This document shows, one piece after another, positions 15,012 through 22,702 of a stretch of 64,000 nt of DNA (position 1 is its first letter; every line of letters starts with the position of its first letter). The stretch covers positions 1 through 64,000 of the forward strand of contig NZ_JBGCCK010000019.1 in NCBI RefSeq assembly GCF_041262525.1, read 5' to 3'. This stretch comes from Streptacidiphilus sp041262525 (GTDB lineage Bacteria; Actinomycetota; Actinomycetes; Streptomycetales; Streptomycetaceae). The notes below the pieces were generated by a model. That model ran no database searches, was not told the origin of the DNA, and worked only from the letters and a program-made list of their open reading frames with translations. The translations under genes were made by a program, and so were the position numbers.

Positions 15012-16216
15012 ACCGCCACGGTATCGGCCTCGCGCTCGACGACCGCGCTCGGCCCGAACGCCTTGCTGACCGCGAAGACCGCGAGGATCAGCAGCAGCGG
15101 CACGACCATCGCGATCCGGTAGCCCATCGCCCCGGCCAGCCCGCCGACCAGCGGTGCGCCGACGAGGAAGCCGACGTAGTTGAAGATGTTGAGCCGGGCC
15201 ACCGCCGCGTCGGAGTCCTTCGGGAAGAGGCGCCCGCCCGCCGCGAAGACCTGCGGCACGATGACGCTGATGCCGAGACCGACCACCGCGAAGGCCGCGA
15301 CCGCGATCCAGGAGGTCGGCGAGACAGCGACCAGCAGGAAGCCCAGCGCGCAGACCGCCGCACCGAGGCGCACCGTGCGGACGCTGCCCCAGCTCTGCAC
15401 CCGCGCGTCGCCGAGCAGGCGGCCGATCAGCATGACGACCATGTACGCGTTGTAGGGCACGGTCGTCATCTGCTCGGAGCTGTGCAGGCCCTCCTGGAGG
15501 TACTTGGCGGCCCAGTTGGAGACGGTCGCGTCACCGATGTAGGCGACGCACATGGCCAGGCAGAGCGGCAGCAGGGGCTTCCACGGGATGGACCGGGCGG
15601 CAGCGGCAGCGGCCTCCTCGACCGCGTGGCCGAGCTCGGCCGGGCCCGCGTACCAGCGGCCGACGACGAGCACGACGGCCGCGACGACGATGCCGGTGCT
15701 GCCGAACATGGTCAGCAGGCTGAGCTTGAAGTGCACCTGAGTCCAGGCCAGCGAGGCGCCGATGATGCCGCCGAGGCTGAACGCGGCGTAGAAGGTCTGC
15801 ATGATGCTGCGGCCGTAGCGGTGCTGCAGCGCGACGGCGGACATCGCCTGGCTGGCGTCCAGCCCGCCGACCGCTAGGCCGAAGGCGGCGAGCGCGACCG
15901 CCGCCTCCCACATCTGGTTGCCGAGCCCGACGCCGACCAGGGTCAGGCAGACGATCGGCTGAACGATCCGCAGCACGGCGCGCGGCGAGGTCCGCTTGAC
16001 GACGTACTCCATGGAGATGGAGCCGACACCGGCCAGGATCGGCACGGCCGCGAGGAAGATCGGCAGCAGGCCGTCACTGATCTTGTACTGCGTCTGGATG
16101 CCCGGAATGCGGGTGACCAGCAGCGCGAAGACCGCCCCCTGGGCGACATAGCTCAGCAGCAGGGCGCTGCGCGCTTGCCGCAGTCTGGGCGTGATCTCGA
16201 CGGCTGCTGTGGTCAT
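15008..16216 (-). CDS. MFS transporter
   Basis: About 402 residues with around twelve hydrophobic segments, for example LSYVAQGAVFALLVTRIPGI and VAAFAVVGLGISVIVPQVFA. The motif LIGRLLGDARVQSWGSVR between the halves corresponds to the loop motif between TM8 and TM9. The family resembles YbjJ/fucose-permease-like exporters. The ATG at 16216 has AGAGG 8 nt upstream. It is coupled to acuC by a 4-bp overlap and divergent from the M23-like gene. The substrate is unknown. Confidence 0.9.
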   Translation of the reverse strand: MTTAAVEITPRLRQARSALLLSYVAQGAVFALLVTRIPGIQTQYKISDGLLPIFLAAVPILAGVGSISMEYVVKRTSPRAVLRIVQPIVCLTLVGVGLGNQMWEAAVALAAFGLAVGGLDASQAMSAVALQHRYGRSIMQTFYAAFSLGGIIGASLAWTQVHFKLSLLTMFGSTGIVVAAVVLVVGRWYAGPAELGHAVEEAAAAAARSIPWKPLLPLCLAMCVAYIGDATVSNWAAKYLQEGLHSSEQMTTVPYNAYMVVMLIGRLLGDARVQSWGSVRTVRLGAAVCALGFLLVAVSPTSWIAVAAFAVVGLGISVIVPQVFAAGGRLFPKDSDAAVARLNIFNYVGFLVGAPLVGGLAGAMGYRIAMVVPLLLILAVFAVSKAFGPSAVVEREADTVAV

Positions 16217-16393
16217 TGCGGAACCTCTGCTCACTGCGGACTGCTACCGACCGGTATCCGAACAAGTTGGCGCGAGCGTACGGACTCGCAGGCGGCAGCG
16301 GAACCCCCGTCCGAATAACGATCGGAAAAGGCACCCCGCGTCGACCCACGTCGTTGCCGGTGTCTGCGGCTCCGGTTCCCTACGGTGGGGCGC

Positions 16394-17782
16394 ATGGGTA
16401 TGGCTACGCGTCTTCGTCTCCGCACGTCCGGCACCGATCCGGTCGTGCACACGCTGGTCGCCCTCTTCGGGGCGGCCGAGGTCGAACCGATGCTGATCAG
16501 CGCTTCGCTGCTGCGGCGGGTGCCGGTGCACCGGCTGCAGGAGTCGGTCGACGCGCTGCGCGAGCGCCACGGCGAGCTGCGGGGCGTGCGACGGCAGCGG
16601 GACCTGCACCGGTTGGTCTTCGCGAACGGTTCGGAGCTGGTCTGGGCCCGGCTGGACGAGGAGGGACGCCTGGCGTCCTTCGTCACCGGTCCAGGTGCGC
16701 TGACGGCCCGCCTCGCGGCGAGCACGGTCCCCGCGCCGACCCGCTCGACGGAGGACCTGCCCGCGACGGATCTTCCGACTGCGGATCTTTCGACGGCGCA
16801 GGCGCCGACGCTGGATCTGAGCCCGGTGCCGGCTGCGGCGCCGAAGCCGGACGCGGTCGTGCATCTGCAGCGCCTCGTGCTGGCCTATGCGGCGGCGACG
16901 GCGGCGGAGTTGACGTTCCCTTGGCTGACCGGGTCCGCCACCGGCTGGCTGCTGATCCTGGCGCAGACCCCCGCCTTCGCCTGGTACGCGCTGCGCACCG
17001 CGCCGACGCACGCGCTGCCGCCCTGGTTCCGCTCGCTGCCGCTGGTGCCTGCGGTCGTCGCGCTGCTGGCGTTCGGGCGGGTGCTGGGCGCGGGGCTGCC
17101 CTGGGGTCTGCCGGGACTGCCGGAGATCGGTCTCTGCGTGGGCGTGGTCGGGCTGGCGGCATGGACGTGGAAGCGCTCGCTGCCCGTCCCCGGCGCGCCG
17201 ACGGCGCATCCGCTGGTGCTCCGCTCACCGCTGCGCGGGGGGACTTTTGTCTGCACGGAGGCGGGCGGCCCGGCGGTCAACCGCTACGCCGAGGCCTCGC
17301 TCGAGCCCGGCGGCGAGCGGGCGCAGCGCTACGCGGTCGACCTGGTCCAGCTCGGCTCCGGCCCGCAGTGGCGCGGCCGCCGCGCACTGGGGCTGGCCCC
17401 GGCCACGAACGAGCGCTACGCGATCTTCGGGCACCCGGTGCTGAGCCCGGTGGACGGCGTGGTCCTGGCGGCGGTGGACGGCCTCCCCGACCACGCCCCT
17501 CGGGCCACCTCCGCGAACCACCCGGACGGCAACCACGTCCGCATCGGCACCGACCGCGGCGTGGTCGTCCTCAGCGGCCTTCGCGAGGACTCCGTCCTGG
17601 CCCGCCGCGGCCAACACGTCGCGGCGGGGACGCCGCTGGGCACTGTCGGAAACAGCGCGGCAGGCGCGGAACCAGCGCTGCGACTCCGCGCGGAGAACAG
17701 CGTGGGCCTGGGCCTGCCTTTCCGCTTCGCGGAACTGAAAGGCGACCTCACCCGCAACCGCAGGGTCACCGTGACCGACTAG
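16394..17782 (+). CDS. Membrane protein with degenerate M23 (LytM) domain
   Basis: About 462 residues. N-terminal soluble part, a Pro/Thr/Ala-rich linker (about 115-155), then several hydrophobic segments (about 165-255) and a C-terminal domain with the duplicated-hybrid-motif pattern: FGHPVLSPVDGVVLAAVDGL, GNHVRIGTDRGVVVLSGLRE, VAAGTPLGTVGNS. In active M23 peptidases the HxH zinc ligands sit in a HLHFE-like motif; here that position reads LRLRAE, and the preceding HL is also absent. The domain is therefore probably a non-catalytic peptidoglycan or protein binder. It is flanked downstream by a hairpin element. Confidence 0.82.
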   Translation: MGMATRLRLRTSGTDPVVHTLVALFGAAEVEPMLISASLLRRVPVHRLQESVDALRERHGELRGVRRQRDLHRLVFANGSELVWARLDEEGRLASFVTGPGALTARLAASTVPAPTRSTEDLPATDLPTADLSTAQAPTLDLSPVPAAAPKPDAVVHLQRLVLAYAAATAAELTFPWLTGSATGWLLILAQTPAFAWYALRTAPTHALPPWFRSLPLVPAVVALLAFGRVLGAGLPWGLPGLPEIGLCVGVVGLAAWTWKRSLPVPGAPTAHPLVLRSPLRGGTFVCTEAGGPAVNRYAEASLEPGGERAQRYAVDLVQLGSGPQWRGRRALGLAPATNERYAIFGHPVLSPVDGVVLAAVDGLPDHAPRATSANHPDGNHVRIGTDRGVVVLSGLREDSVLARRGQHVAAGTPLGTVGNSAAGAEPALRLRAENSVGLGLPFRFAELKGDLTRNRRVTVTD

Positions 17783-17798
17783 GGAAGTTGCACTCCCA

Positions 17799-17897
17799 GG
17801 GGCGCGGGGAACTGCGCGACAAGCCACTGATGTGGTGGGCCCCCAAAGGAGCAGGGCCATCCGCGCAGGGTGGTTCTCGCGCAGTTCCCCGCGCCCC
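17799..17897. repeat. Dispersed hairpin element, copy 5
   Basis: Perfect arms at 17799-17819 and 17877-17897 (GGGG form). The outer ends AGTTGCAC (17786-17793) and ATGCAACT (17905-17912) are present, one base off perfect. The centre GCAGGGCCATCCGCGCAGGG is forward. It lies between the convergent M23-like and HAD genes. A further half-arm CGCGGGGAACTGCGC follows at 17920-17934, inside the HAD gene's 3' end. Confidence 0.9.
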
Positions 17898-17911
17898 TGG
17901 GGAAGATGCAA

Positions 17912-18559
17912 CTAAAGCAACGCGGGGAACTGCGCCAAGTCGTCGATGAGCCCGGTCGCAGACGCAAGGCGCTCCCTCGGGGTCAGCGCGGCGTAGCCGT
18001 AGACGTCCATGCCCGCTGCCCGCGCCGCGGCCACGCCGAGGGGGCTGTCCTCGAGGACGACACAGCGCTCGGGCGCTACGCCCATCCGCTCCGCGGCATG
18101 CAGGAAGAGGTCGGGGGCGGGCTTGCCGCGGCCGACGTCCTGCGCGCTGAACAACTGGTCGTCACTGAAGTACGCGCTGAGCCCGGTGACTTGGTGGGCC
18201 GTGCGGATCCACTCGTGGTGCGCCGAGGAGGCCACGCAGTAGCGGACGCCGTTCGCCTGGGCCCACTTGAGCAACTCCGCCGCGCCCGCCACCGGCGTCA
18301 GATTCTCCCGGAAGGCTGCGAACACACGCCCGTGAAAGTCCTCGTCGAACGTGGCGGGCAGGCGCGCGCCGGCATAGCGGGCCGCGATGACGTCGTGGAC
18401 CGTGTGGGCCGCCGCGCCCATGAAGTCGCGGTAAGAGTCCTCGATCGTGGTCGGGAAGCCCAGCTCGGTCAGGTAGTCGGCGAGGAGCCGGTTGGACAGC
18501 GGTTCGCTGTCCACCAGGACGCCGTCGTTGTCGAAGATCACCAGGTCGTATCGGAGCAC
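17912..18559 (-). CDS. HAD-superfamily IA hydrolase (beta-phosphoglucomutase-like)
   Basis: About 215 residues. Motif I is LVIFDNDGVLVDSE with the two catalytic Asp, cap helices, motif II VASSAH, motif III lysine in GRGKPAPDLFLHA, motif IV VVLEDSPLGVAAARAAG. The FDNDGVLVDSE variant is typical of sugar phosphatases and phosphoglucomutase-like enzymes; the substrate is unknown. The start is taken as GTG 18559 (VLRYDLVIFDNDG) because the fold begins at once. The last residues DLAQFPALL are encoded by a sequence that matches one arm of the neighbouring hairpin element. Confidence 0.87.
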   Translation of the reverse strand: MLRYDLVIFDNDGVLVDSEPLSNRLLADYLTELGFPTTIEDSYRDFMGAAAHTVHDVIAARYAGARLPATFDEDFHGRVFAAFRENLTPVAGAAELLKWAQANGVRYCVASSAHHEWIRTAHQVTGLSAYFSDDQLFSAQDVGRGKPAPDLFLHAAERMGVAPERCVVLEDSPLGVAAARAAGMDVYGYAALTPRERLASATGLIDDLAQFPALL

Positions 18560-18573
18560 CTGGTCAACCCTAC

Positions 18574-19383
18574 CTACTTGCCGCCGGAGGCCAGCTCCTG
18601 CGAGCGGTTGCGCGCTGCCTCCAGCGCGCCCAGCAGCGCCGCGCGGACACCGTGGTTCTCCAGCTCGCGGATCGCCGCGATCGTCGTCCCGGCCGGGGAG
18701 GTCACCGCCTCGCGCAGCTTGACCGGGTGCTCGCCGGAGTCGCGCAGCATGACGGACGCGCCGACCGCGGACTGGACGATCAGGTCGTGCGCGACCGCGC
18801 GCGGCAGGCCGAGCAGGATGCCCGCGTCGGTCATGGCCTCGACGAGGTAGAAGAAGTACGCCGGGCCCGAGCCGGAGAGCGCGGTGGCCGCGTCCTGCTG
18901 GTTCTCCGGCACGCGCAGCGTCTTGCCGACCTGGCTGAAGATCTCCTCGGTCCGCAGCAGGTGCTCCTCGCCGGCGTGCGAGCCCGCGGAGATGACGCTC
19001 ATGGCCTCGTCGACCAGCACCGGCGTGTTGGTCATGACGCGGACGACCGGTGTGCCCGGTGCGAGGCGCTCCTCGAACCACGTGGTGGGGATGCCGGCCG
19101 CGCCGGAGATCACCAGCCGGTCGGCGGGCAGGTTCGGCGCGAGCTCGTCCAGCAGGGCGCCCATGTCCTGCGGCTTGACCGTCAGGATGAGGGTGTCGGC
19201 GGCCTTGACGGCCTCCTCGTTGCTGACCGCCTCCACGCCGTAGCGCTCGCGCAGCTCCGCCGCGCGCTCGGGGCGGCGGGCGGTGACGAGGACGTCGGCG
19301 GGAGACTTGCCGGCCCGGAGCAGGCCGGAGACCAGGGCCTCACCGATCTTTCCGGTGCCGAGGACGGCGACTCGTTGCGTCAT
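18574..19383 (-). CDS. proC: Pyrroline-5-carboxylate reductase
   Basis: Final enzyme of proline synthesis, reducing pyrroline-5-carboxylate with NAD(P)H. The 269-residue protein has the Rossmann motif VAVLGTGKIGEALVSGLLRA at the N-terminus. The signature region is in DAATALSGSGPAYFFYLVEA, then MTDAGILLGLPRAVAHDLIV, then VTSPAGTTIAAIRELE. The length is typical of the family. ATG at 19383. It lies 73 bp downstream of a same-strand proline dehydrogenase gene, so anabolic and catabolic proline enzymes sit side by side. Confidence 0.95.
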   Translation of the reverse strand: MTQRVAVLGTGKIGEALVSGLLRAGKSPADVLVTARRPERAAELRERYGVEAVSNEEAVKAADTLILTVKPQDMGALLDELAPNLPADRLVISGAAGIPTTWFEERLAPGTPVVRVMTNTPVLVDEAMSVISAGSHAGEEHLLRTEEIFSQVGKTLRVPENQQDAATALSGSGPAYFFYLVEAMTDAGILLGLPRAVAHDLIVQSAVGASVMLRDSGEHPVKLREAVTSPAGTTIAAIRELENHGVRAALLGALEAARNRSQELASGGK

Positions 19384-19456
19384 ACGGTCAGTGTCGCACC
19401 GGGCCCGGTTCCCCCGGCGCGACTGTCCATCCTCTGAGCTCATCCACGCTTTGAGC

Positions 19457-20386
19457 TCACCCTCCCGCCAGCGCGCGGGCGAAGAAGGCGACGTTCGCGG
19501 GCCGCTCCGCGAGGCGGCGCATGAAGTAGGCGTACCAGTCCGCGCCGTAGGGGACGTAGACGCGGACGGTCTCGCCCGCCTCCGCGAGCCGTCGCTGCTC
19601 GTCCTCGCGGATGCCGTAGAGCATCTGGAACTCATAGCTGTCCTGCGGGCGGCCCGCGCGGACGGCGAGCACGCCCGCGATCTCGATCAGACGCGGGTCG
19701 TGGGTCGCCACCATCGGATAGCCCTGACCCTCCATCAGCAGCCGTAGGCAGCGCACGTACGCGCGGTCGACCTCGTCGCGGCCCCGGAACGCCAGCCACT
19801 CCGGCTCCGCATACGCGCCCTTGACCAGCCGGACGCGTGAGCCCGCGCCGAGCAGCTCGCGGCAGTCGGACTCGGTGCGACGCAGGTAGGCCTGGAGTAC
19901 GACGCCGAGCGTCGGGAACTCGGCGCGCAGCTCCGCCGCGGTGGCGAGGGTGGCCTCGGTCGCGGCGTGGTCCTCCATGTCGACGGTGACGCTCGTGCCC
20001 GCCGCGTCCGCGGCCTCGCAGATCGCGCGGGCGTGGTCCCGCGCCAACGCGGGGCCGTCTGCACCGAGGCGGGCTCCGAGCGCGGAGAGCTTGACCGAGA
20101 CCTCCGCGCGCCCGGCCAGCCCGGCCTCGTCCAGCGCGCCGAGCAGGCCGACGTACTCGGCGGCGATGGCCGCCGCGTGCGCGTCGTCGACGGGGTCCTC
20201 GCCCAGGTGGTCGAGCGAGACGTGCAGCCCGTGGGCGATCAGCCGGTCCGCCGCGGCGACGGCGTCCGCGCGGGTCTCCCCCGCGACGAAACGCGCCACC
20301 ACCGCCCGGCCTCCTGGCGCGGCCAGCACCGCCCGCCGGACCTGGGAACTCCTGGAGGCGGCGAGGAGAAGTCGACGGGAGAGCAT
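19457..20386 (-). CDS. Proline dehydrogenase (monofunctional)
   Basis: A 309-residue FAD enzyme that oxidises proline to pyrroline-5-carboxylate. The (beta/alpha)8 barrel motifs are visible: VSVKLSALGARLG, VTVDMEDHAATEATL, LQAYLRRTESDC, VRLVKGAYAEPEW, YPMVATHDPRL, YEFQMLYGIREDEQRRLAE and VRVYVPYGADWYAYFMRRLA. The C-terminal P5C dehydrogenase domain of PutA is absent, as in actinobacteria where the two activities are separate proteins. No P5C dehydrogenase gene lies nearby. It is divergent from the small membrane protein at 20469. Confidence 0.93.
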   Translation of the reverse strand: MLSRRLLLAASRSSQVRRAVLAAPGGRAVVARFVAGETRADAVAAADRLIAHGLHVSLDHLGEDPVDDAHAAAIAAEYVGLLGALDEAGLAGRAEVSVKLSALGARLGADGPALARDHARAICEAADAAGTSVTVDMEDHAATEATLATAAELRAEFPTLGVVLQAYLRRTESDCRELLGAGSRVRLVKGAYAEPEWLAFRGRDEVDRAYVRCLRLLMEGQGYPMVATHDPRLIEIAGVLAVRAGRPQDSYEFQMLYGIREDEQRRLAEAGETVRVYVPYGADWYAYFMRRLAERPANVAFFARALAGG

Positions 20387-20468
20387 GTCGCCAGCCTAGG
20401 GCCGGCTCCGGGCAAACTCAGGGAAGTCCCCTATGGCTTCTGGAGCGTCGGGGGCGCACCGTTGAACC

Positions 20469-20924
20469 ATGAGTAGTAGTGAGGTCAGCCCGCGCGAATC
20501 CGGCACTCTGGCCGCCGCCGCGGCCTCGCGGGGGCCCTGGAAGACGGCGGGCGCCGTCGGTCTGGTGGGTGCCGGCGCGGCGGTCGGCGTCGACCTGGTC
20601 ACCCTGCACTGGAGCCTGGGCATCCTGGCGGGCCCGGCCAGCATCGGTCTGTTCCTGTTCTTCCTGGTCGGCGGCGCGGGCGCGGCGCTCACCAAGAAGG
20701 GTGGGGACCATCGCCTGCGGCGCTGGTCCGCGGAACACCCCTGGCAGGCTGCGGGCGCGCCCGCAGCGGCGCTGGCGGTGACGAACGCGGTGACGCAGTA
20801 CGTCTTCAGCTCCGACGGCATCTTCGCCAGCATCTTCACCGGCCTCTGGCACGCGGCGATCCTCTACGCGATCGTCGGCGTGGTCAGCAGCGTCGTCGGT
20901 GCGAGGAAGCGCTCGGGCGGGTGA
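20469..20924 (+). CDS. Small integral membrane protein, unknown function
   Basis: A 151-residue protein with about three or four hydrophobic segments: AGAVGLVGAGAAVGVDLVTL, ILAGPASIGLFLFFLVGGAG, PAAALAVTNAVTQYVF and AILYAIVGVVSSVV. It has a charged loop between the second and third segments (KKGGDHRLRRWSAEHPWQ). No catalytic motif is seen. Codon use is normal for the window. I do not recognise the family. Confidence 0.75.
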   Translation: MSSSEVSPRESGTLAAAAASRGPWKTAGAVGLVGAGAAVGVDLVTLHWSLGILAGPASIGLFLFFLVGGAGAALTKKGGDHRLRRWSAEHPWQAAGAPAAALAVTNAVTQYVFSSDGIFASIFTGLWHAAILYAIVGVVSSVVGARKRSGG

Positions 20925-21004
20925 TCGCTCCACAGCCGGAGCTCTTGCCGAATCCTTAACCGATCATTGCGGCGTGGCGGTTTGACGCTGGCCATACTGG
21001 CGCG

Positions 21005-22126
21005 ATGGCCAAGATCGACGACCAGCCCGAGGACCCATTCGAGAAGCTCGTTCTCGACGAGGACTTCGTCCGGGCTGCCGAGCACAAGGAGCAGTCGGCC
21101 CGCGCCCGCATGCTCAGCGCGCGCTGGAAGCGCACGCCCCCGAAGGACACGGGCTGGCGCCCGCCGGTCACCCCGCCCAAGCGACGCCGCCTGCGCGGCC
21201 GCTGGCAGGCGCCGGTCTTCGTCGTGCTCGCGGTCGGGCTCGTCCTGGCCAGCCTCAACGCCAAGGCACTCCACGACGTGGCCTTCGGCAAGGCGCCGGG
21301 CGCCGGCTCGGCCACGGAGGGGGCACCGGTCGGCCAGGCGGTTGCTCCCGCGCTGACGGCCAGCCCTACCGCCGCCCCGCCTACGTCGATCGCGGACACC
21401 ACCCCCACGATGCAGAACCCGTTCGCCGGCTCCCCGGCGGACAAGTGGCCCTCCGGCGCTGCCGGGATCGCCCTGCCTGCGGCGCAGCCGGTCGGCGCCT
21501 TCTCGGCGGGCACGGTCGCCAAGGATGAGCAACGCGTCAAGACCTTCCTGATGGCCGCGTACCTGGACCCGAAGACGCTGCACGGCGGCTACCCCCAGGC
21601 TGTGCTGGACATGCTCGACCCCTTCCAGCGGAACTGGATGACGACTGGTCTGGCTCACCCCACTGCCGCCCAGAACGCCTCGATGTGGGTCAGCCGCTTC
21701 AACCCGGCCGTGGCGATCCTGGTCAGTGACGACGTGCGGGTCCAGGGAGTGACCACCCTGGCCTCGGACGGCGACCACGGGCTGCTGGTCAGGACGGACT
21801 ACGTGTTCGTCTACGCTGCGCACCCGGCCGGCTCGACCGACGAGGTCGAGCGCACTATCGCGCGCCGCACGCTGACTTTCCGGTTCTTCGACCCGGCCCG
21901 CTACCAGGTCACGGCCGGGACGGTGAGTATCGAGGACTCGAAGGGCAACACCGCTGACGACCGCTGCGACCTGCACGACGGCTACCTGACGCCCTACTTC
22001 CAGATCAGCCAGGCGACCGGCACCGCATCCGCCCCGGCCCCCAGCGGCTCCCCGATCGACCCTTACGACCTGAGCAAGCCGGTTCCGGCCAAGCAGTCGG
22101 ACTGCGCGCTGGATTCGCGCAACTGA
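21005..22126 (+). CDS. Single-pass membrane protein with large extracellular domain
   Basis: A 373-residue protein conserved in Streptomyces by my recollection but without assigned function. The N-terminal 75 residues are cytoplasmic and charged (DPFEKLVLDEDFVRAAEHKE, RARMLSARWKRTPPKD). One helix at about 76-92 (APVFVVLAVGLVLASLN) is followed by a Pro/Ala/Thr linker and an extracellular domain. That domain has LMAAYLDPKTLHGGYPQAVL, RTDYVFVYAAHPAG, and a late Cys pair (DRCDLHDGYLTPYF and SDCALDSRN) that may form a disulfide. It follows the small membrane protein on the same strand. Confidence 0.78.
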   Translation: MAKIDDQPEDPFEKLVLDEDFVRAAEHKEQSARARMLSARWKRTPPKDTGWRPPVTPPKRRRLRGRWQAPVFVVLAVGLVLASLNAKALHDVAFGKAPGAGSATEGAPVGQAVAPALTASPTAAPPTSIADTTPTMQNPFAGSPADKWPSGAAGIALPAAQPVGAFSAGTVAKDEQRVKTFLMAAYLDPKTLHGGYPQAVLDMLDPFQRNWMTTGLAHPTAAQNASMWVSRFNPAVAILVSDDVRVQGVTTLASDGDHGLLVRTDYVFVYAAHPAGSTDEVERTIARRTLTFRFFDPARYQVTAGTVSIEDSKGNTADDRCDLHDGYLTPYFQISQATGTASAPAPSGSPIDPYDLSKPVPAKQSDCALDSRN

Positions 22127-22147
22127 CTCTCCCCTGCGCGTGCTCCC

Positions 22148-22639
22148 TCAGCGACGACGCTTGCCCGCGCGGGCCTTGGCCTGCTTCGGCGCGGCCTTGC
22201 GGCGGGCGTGCGCGGCCGCGGCCAGTTCGTACTGCGCGCGCTGGACGCCCTCGCCGGGGGCCTCGATCAGGCTGCGGACGAAGTAGGCGACCAGGGAGCC
22301 GACGAACCCGACGATCAGCATGACGCCGATCGACTTCTCGTCCTTCATCCAGCCGCTCAGGGCCTCCTTGCCCTGCCCGAGCACGGTCCAGGTCCGGATC
22401 GCGGCCACGCAGCTGCAGACCGCGATCGCCACGATCAGCAGCAGCTCGACGAAGCCCCCGGTCTTGGCCAGGATGACGCCCTGCACGGCGAGGCGCATGA
22501 GAAACGCCCCCGCCACGGCCGCGACCAGCGCGCCGACGCTCACGGCGAGGCGGCGCAGCCAGTAGTCGCTGCCCCGGTCCACCCAGGTGGTACCGAACCA
22601 GCGGATGGACTCAGGGGCGGGGGCGATGCTTGTCGACAC
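22148..22639 (-). CDS. Membrane protein with basic C-terminal tail
   Basis: A 163-residue protein with three or so hydrophobic helices (LAVSVGALVAAVAGAFLMRL, GFVELLLIVAIAVCSCVAAI and IGVMLIVGFVGSLVAYFVRS). The tail of about 30 residues is rich in Lys, Arg and Ala (ARRKAAPKQAKARAGKRRR), which could contact nucleic acid or phospholipid headgroups. It converges with the gene ending at 22126. The family is not recognised. Confidence 0.75.
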   Translation of the reverse strand: MSTSIAPAPESIRWFGTTWVDRGSDYWLRRLAVSVGALVAAVAGAFLMRLAVQGVILAKTGGFVELLLIVAIAVCSCVAAIRTWTVLGQGKEALSGWMKDEKSIGVMLIVGFVGSLVAYFVRSLIEAPGEGVQRAQYELAAAAHARRKAAPKQAKARAGKRRR

Positions 22640-22702
22640 TCTTCGATTATGCGGGCTCGATGAGGTGAACCCGTTCAGGCCGTCCCGTTCAAGCCGTCCC
22701 GC

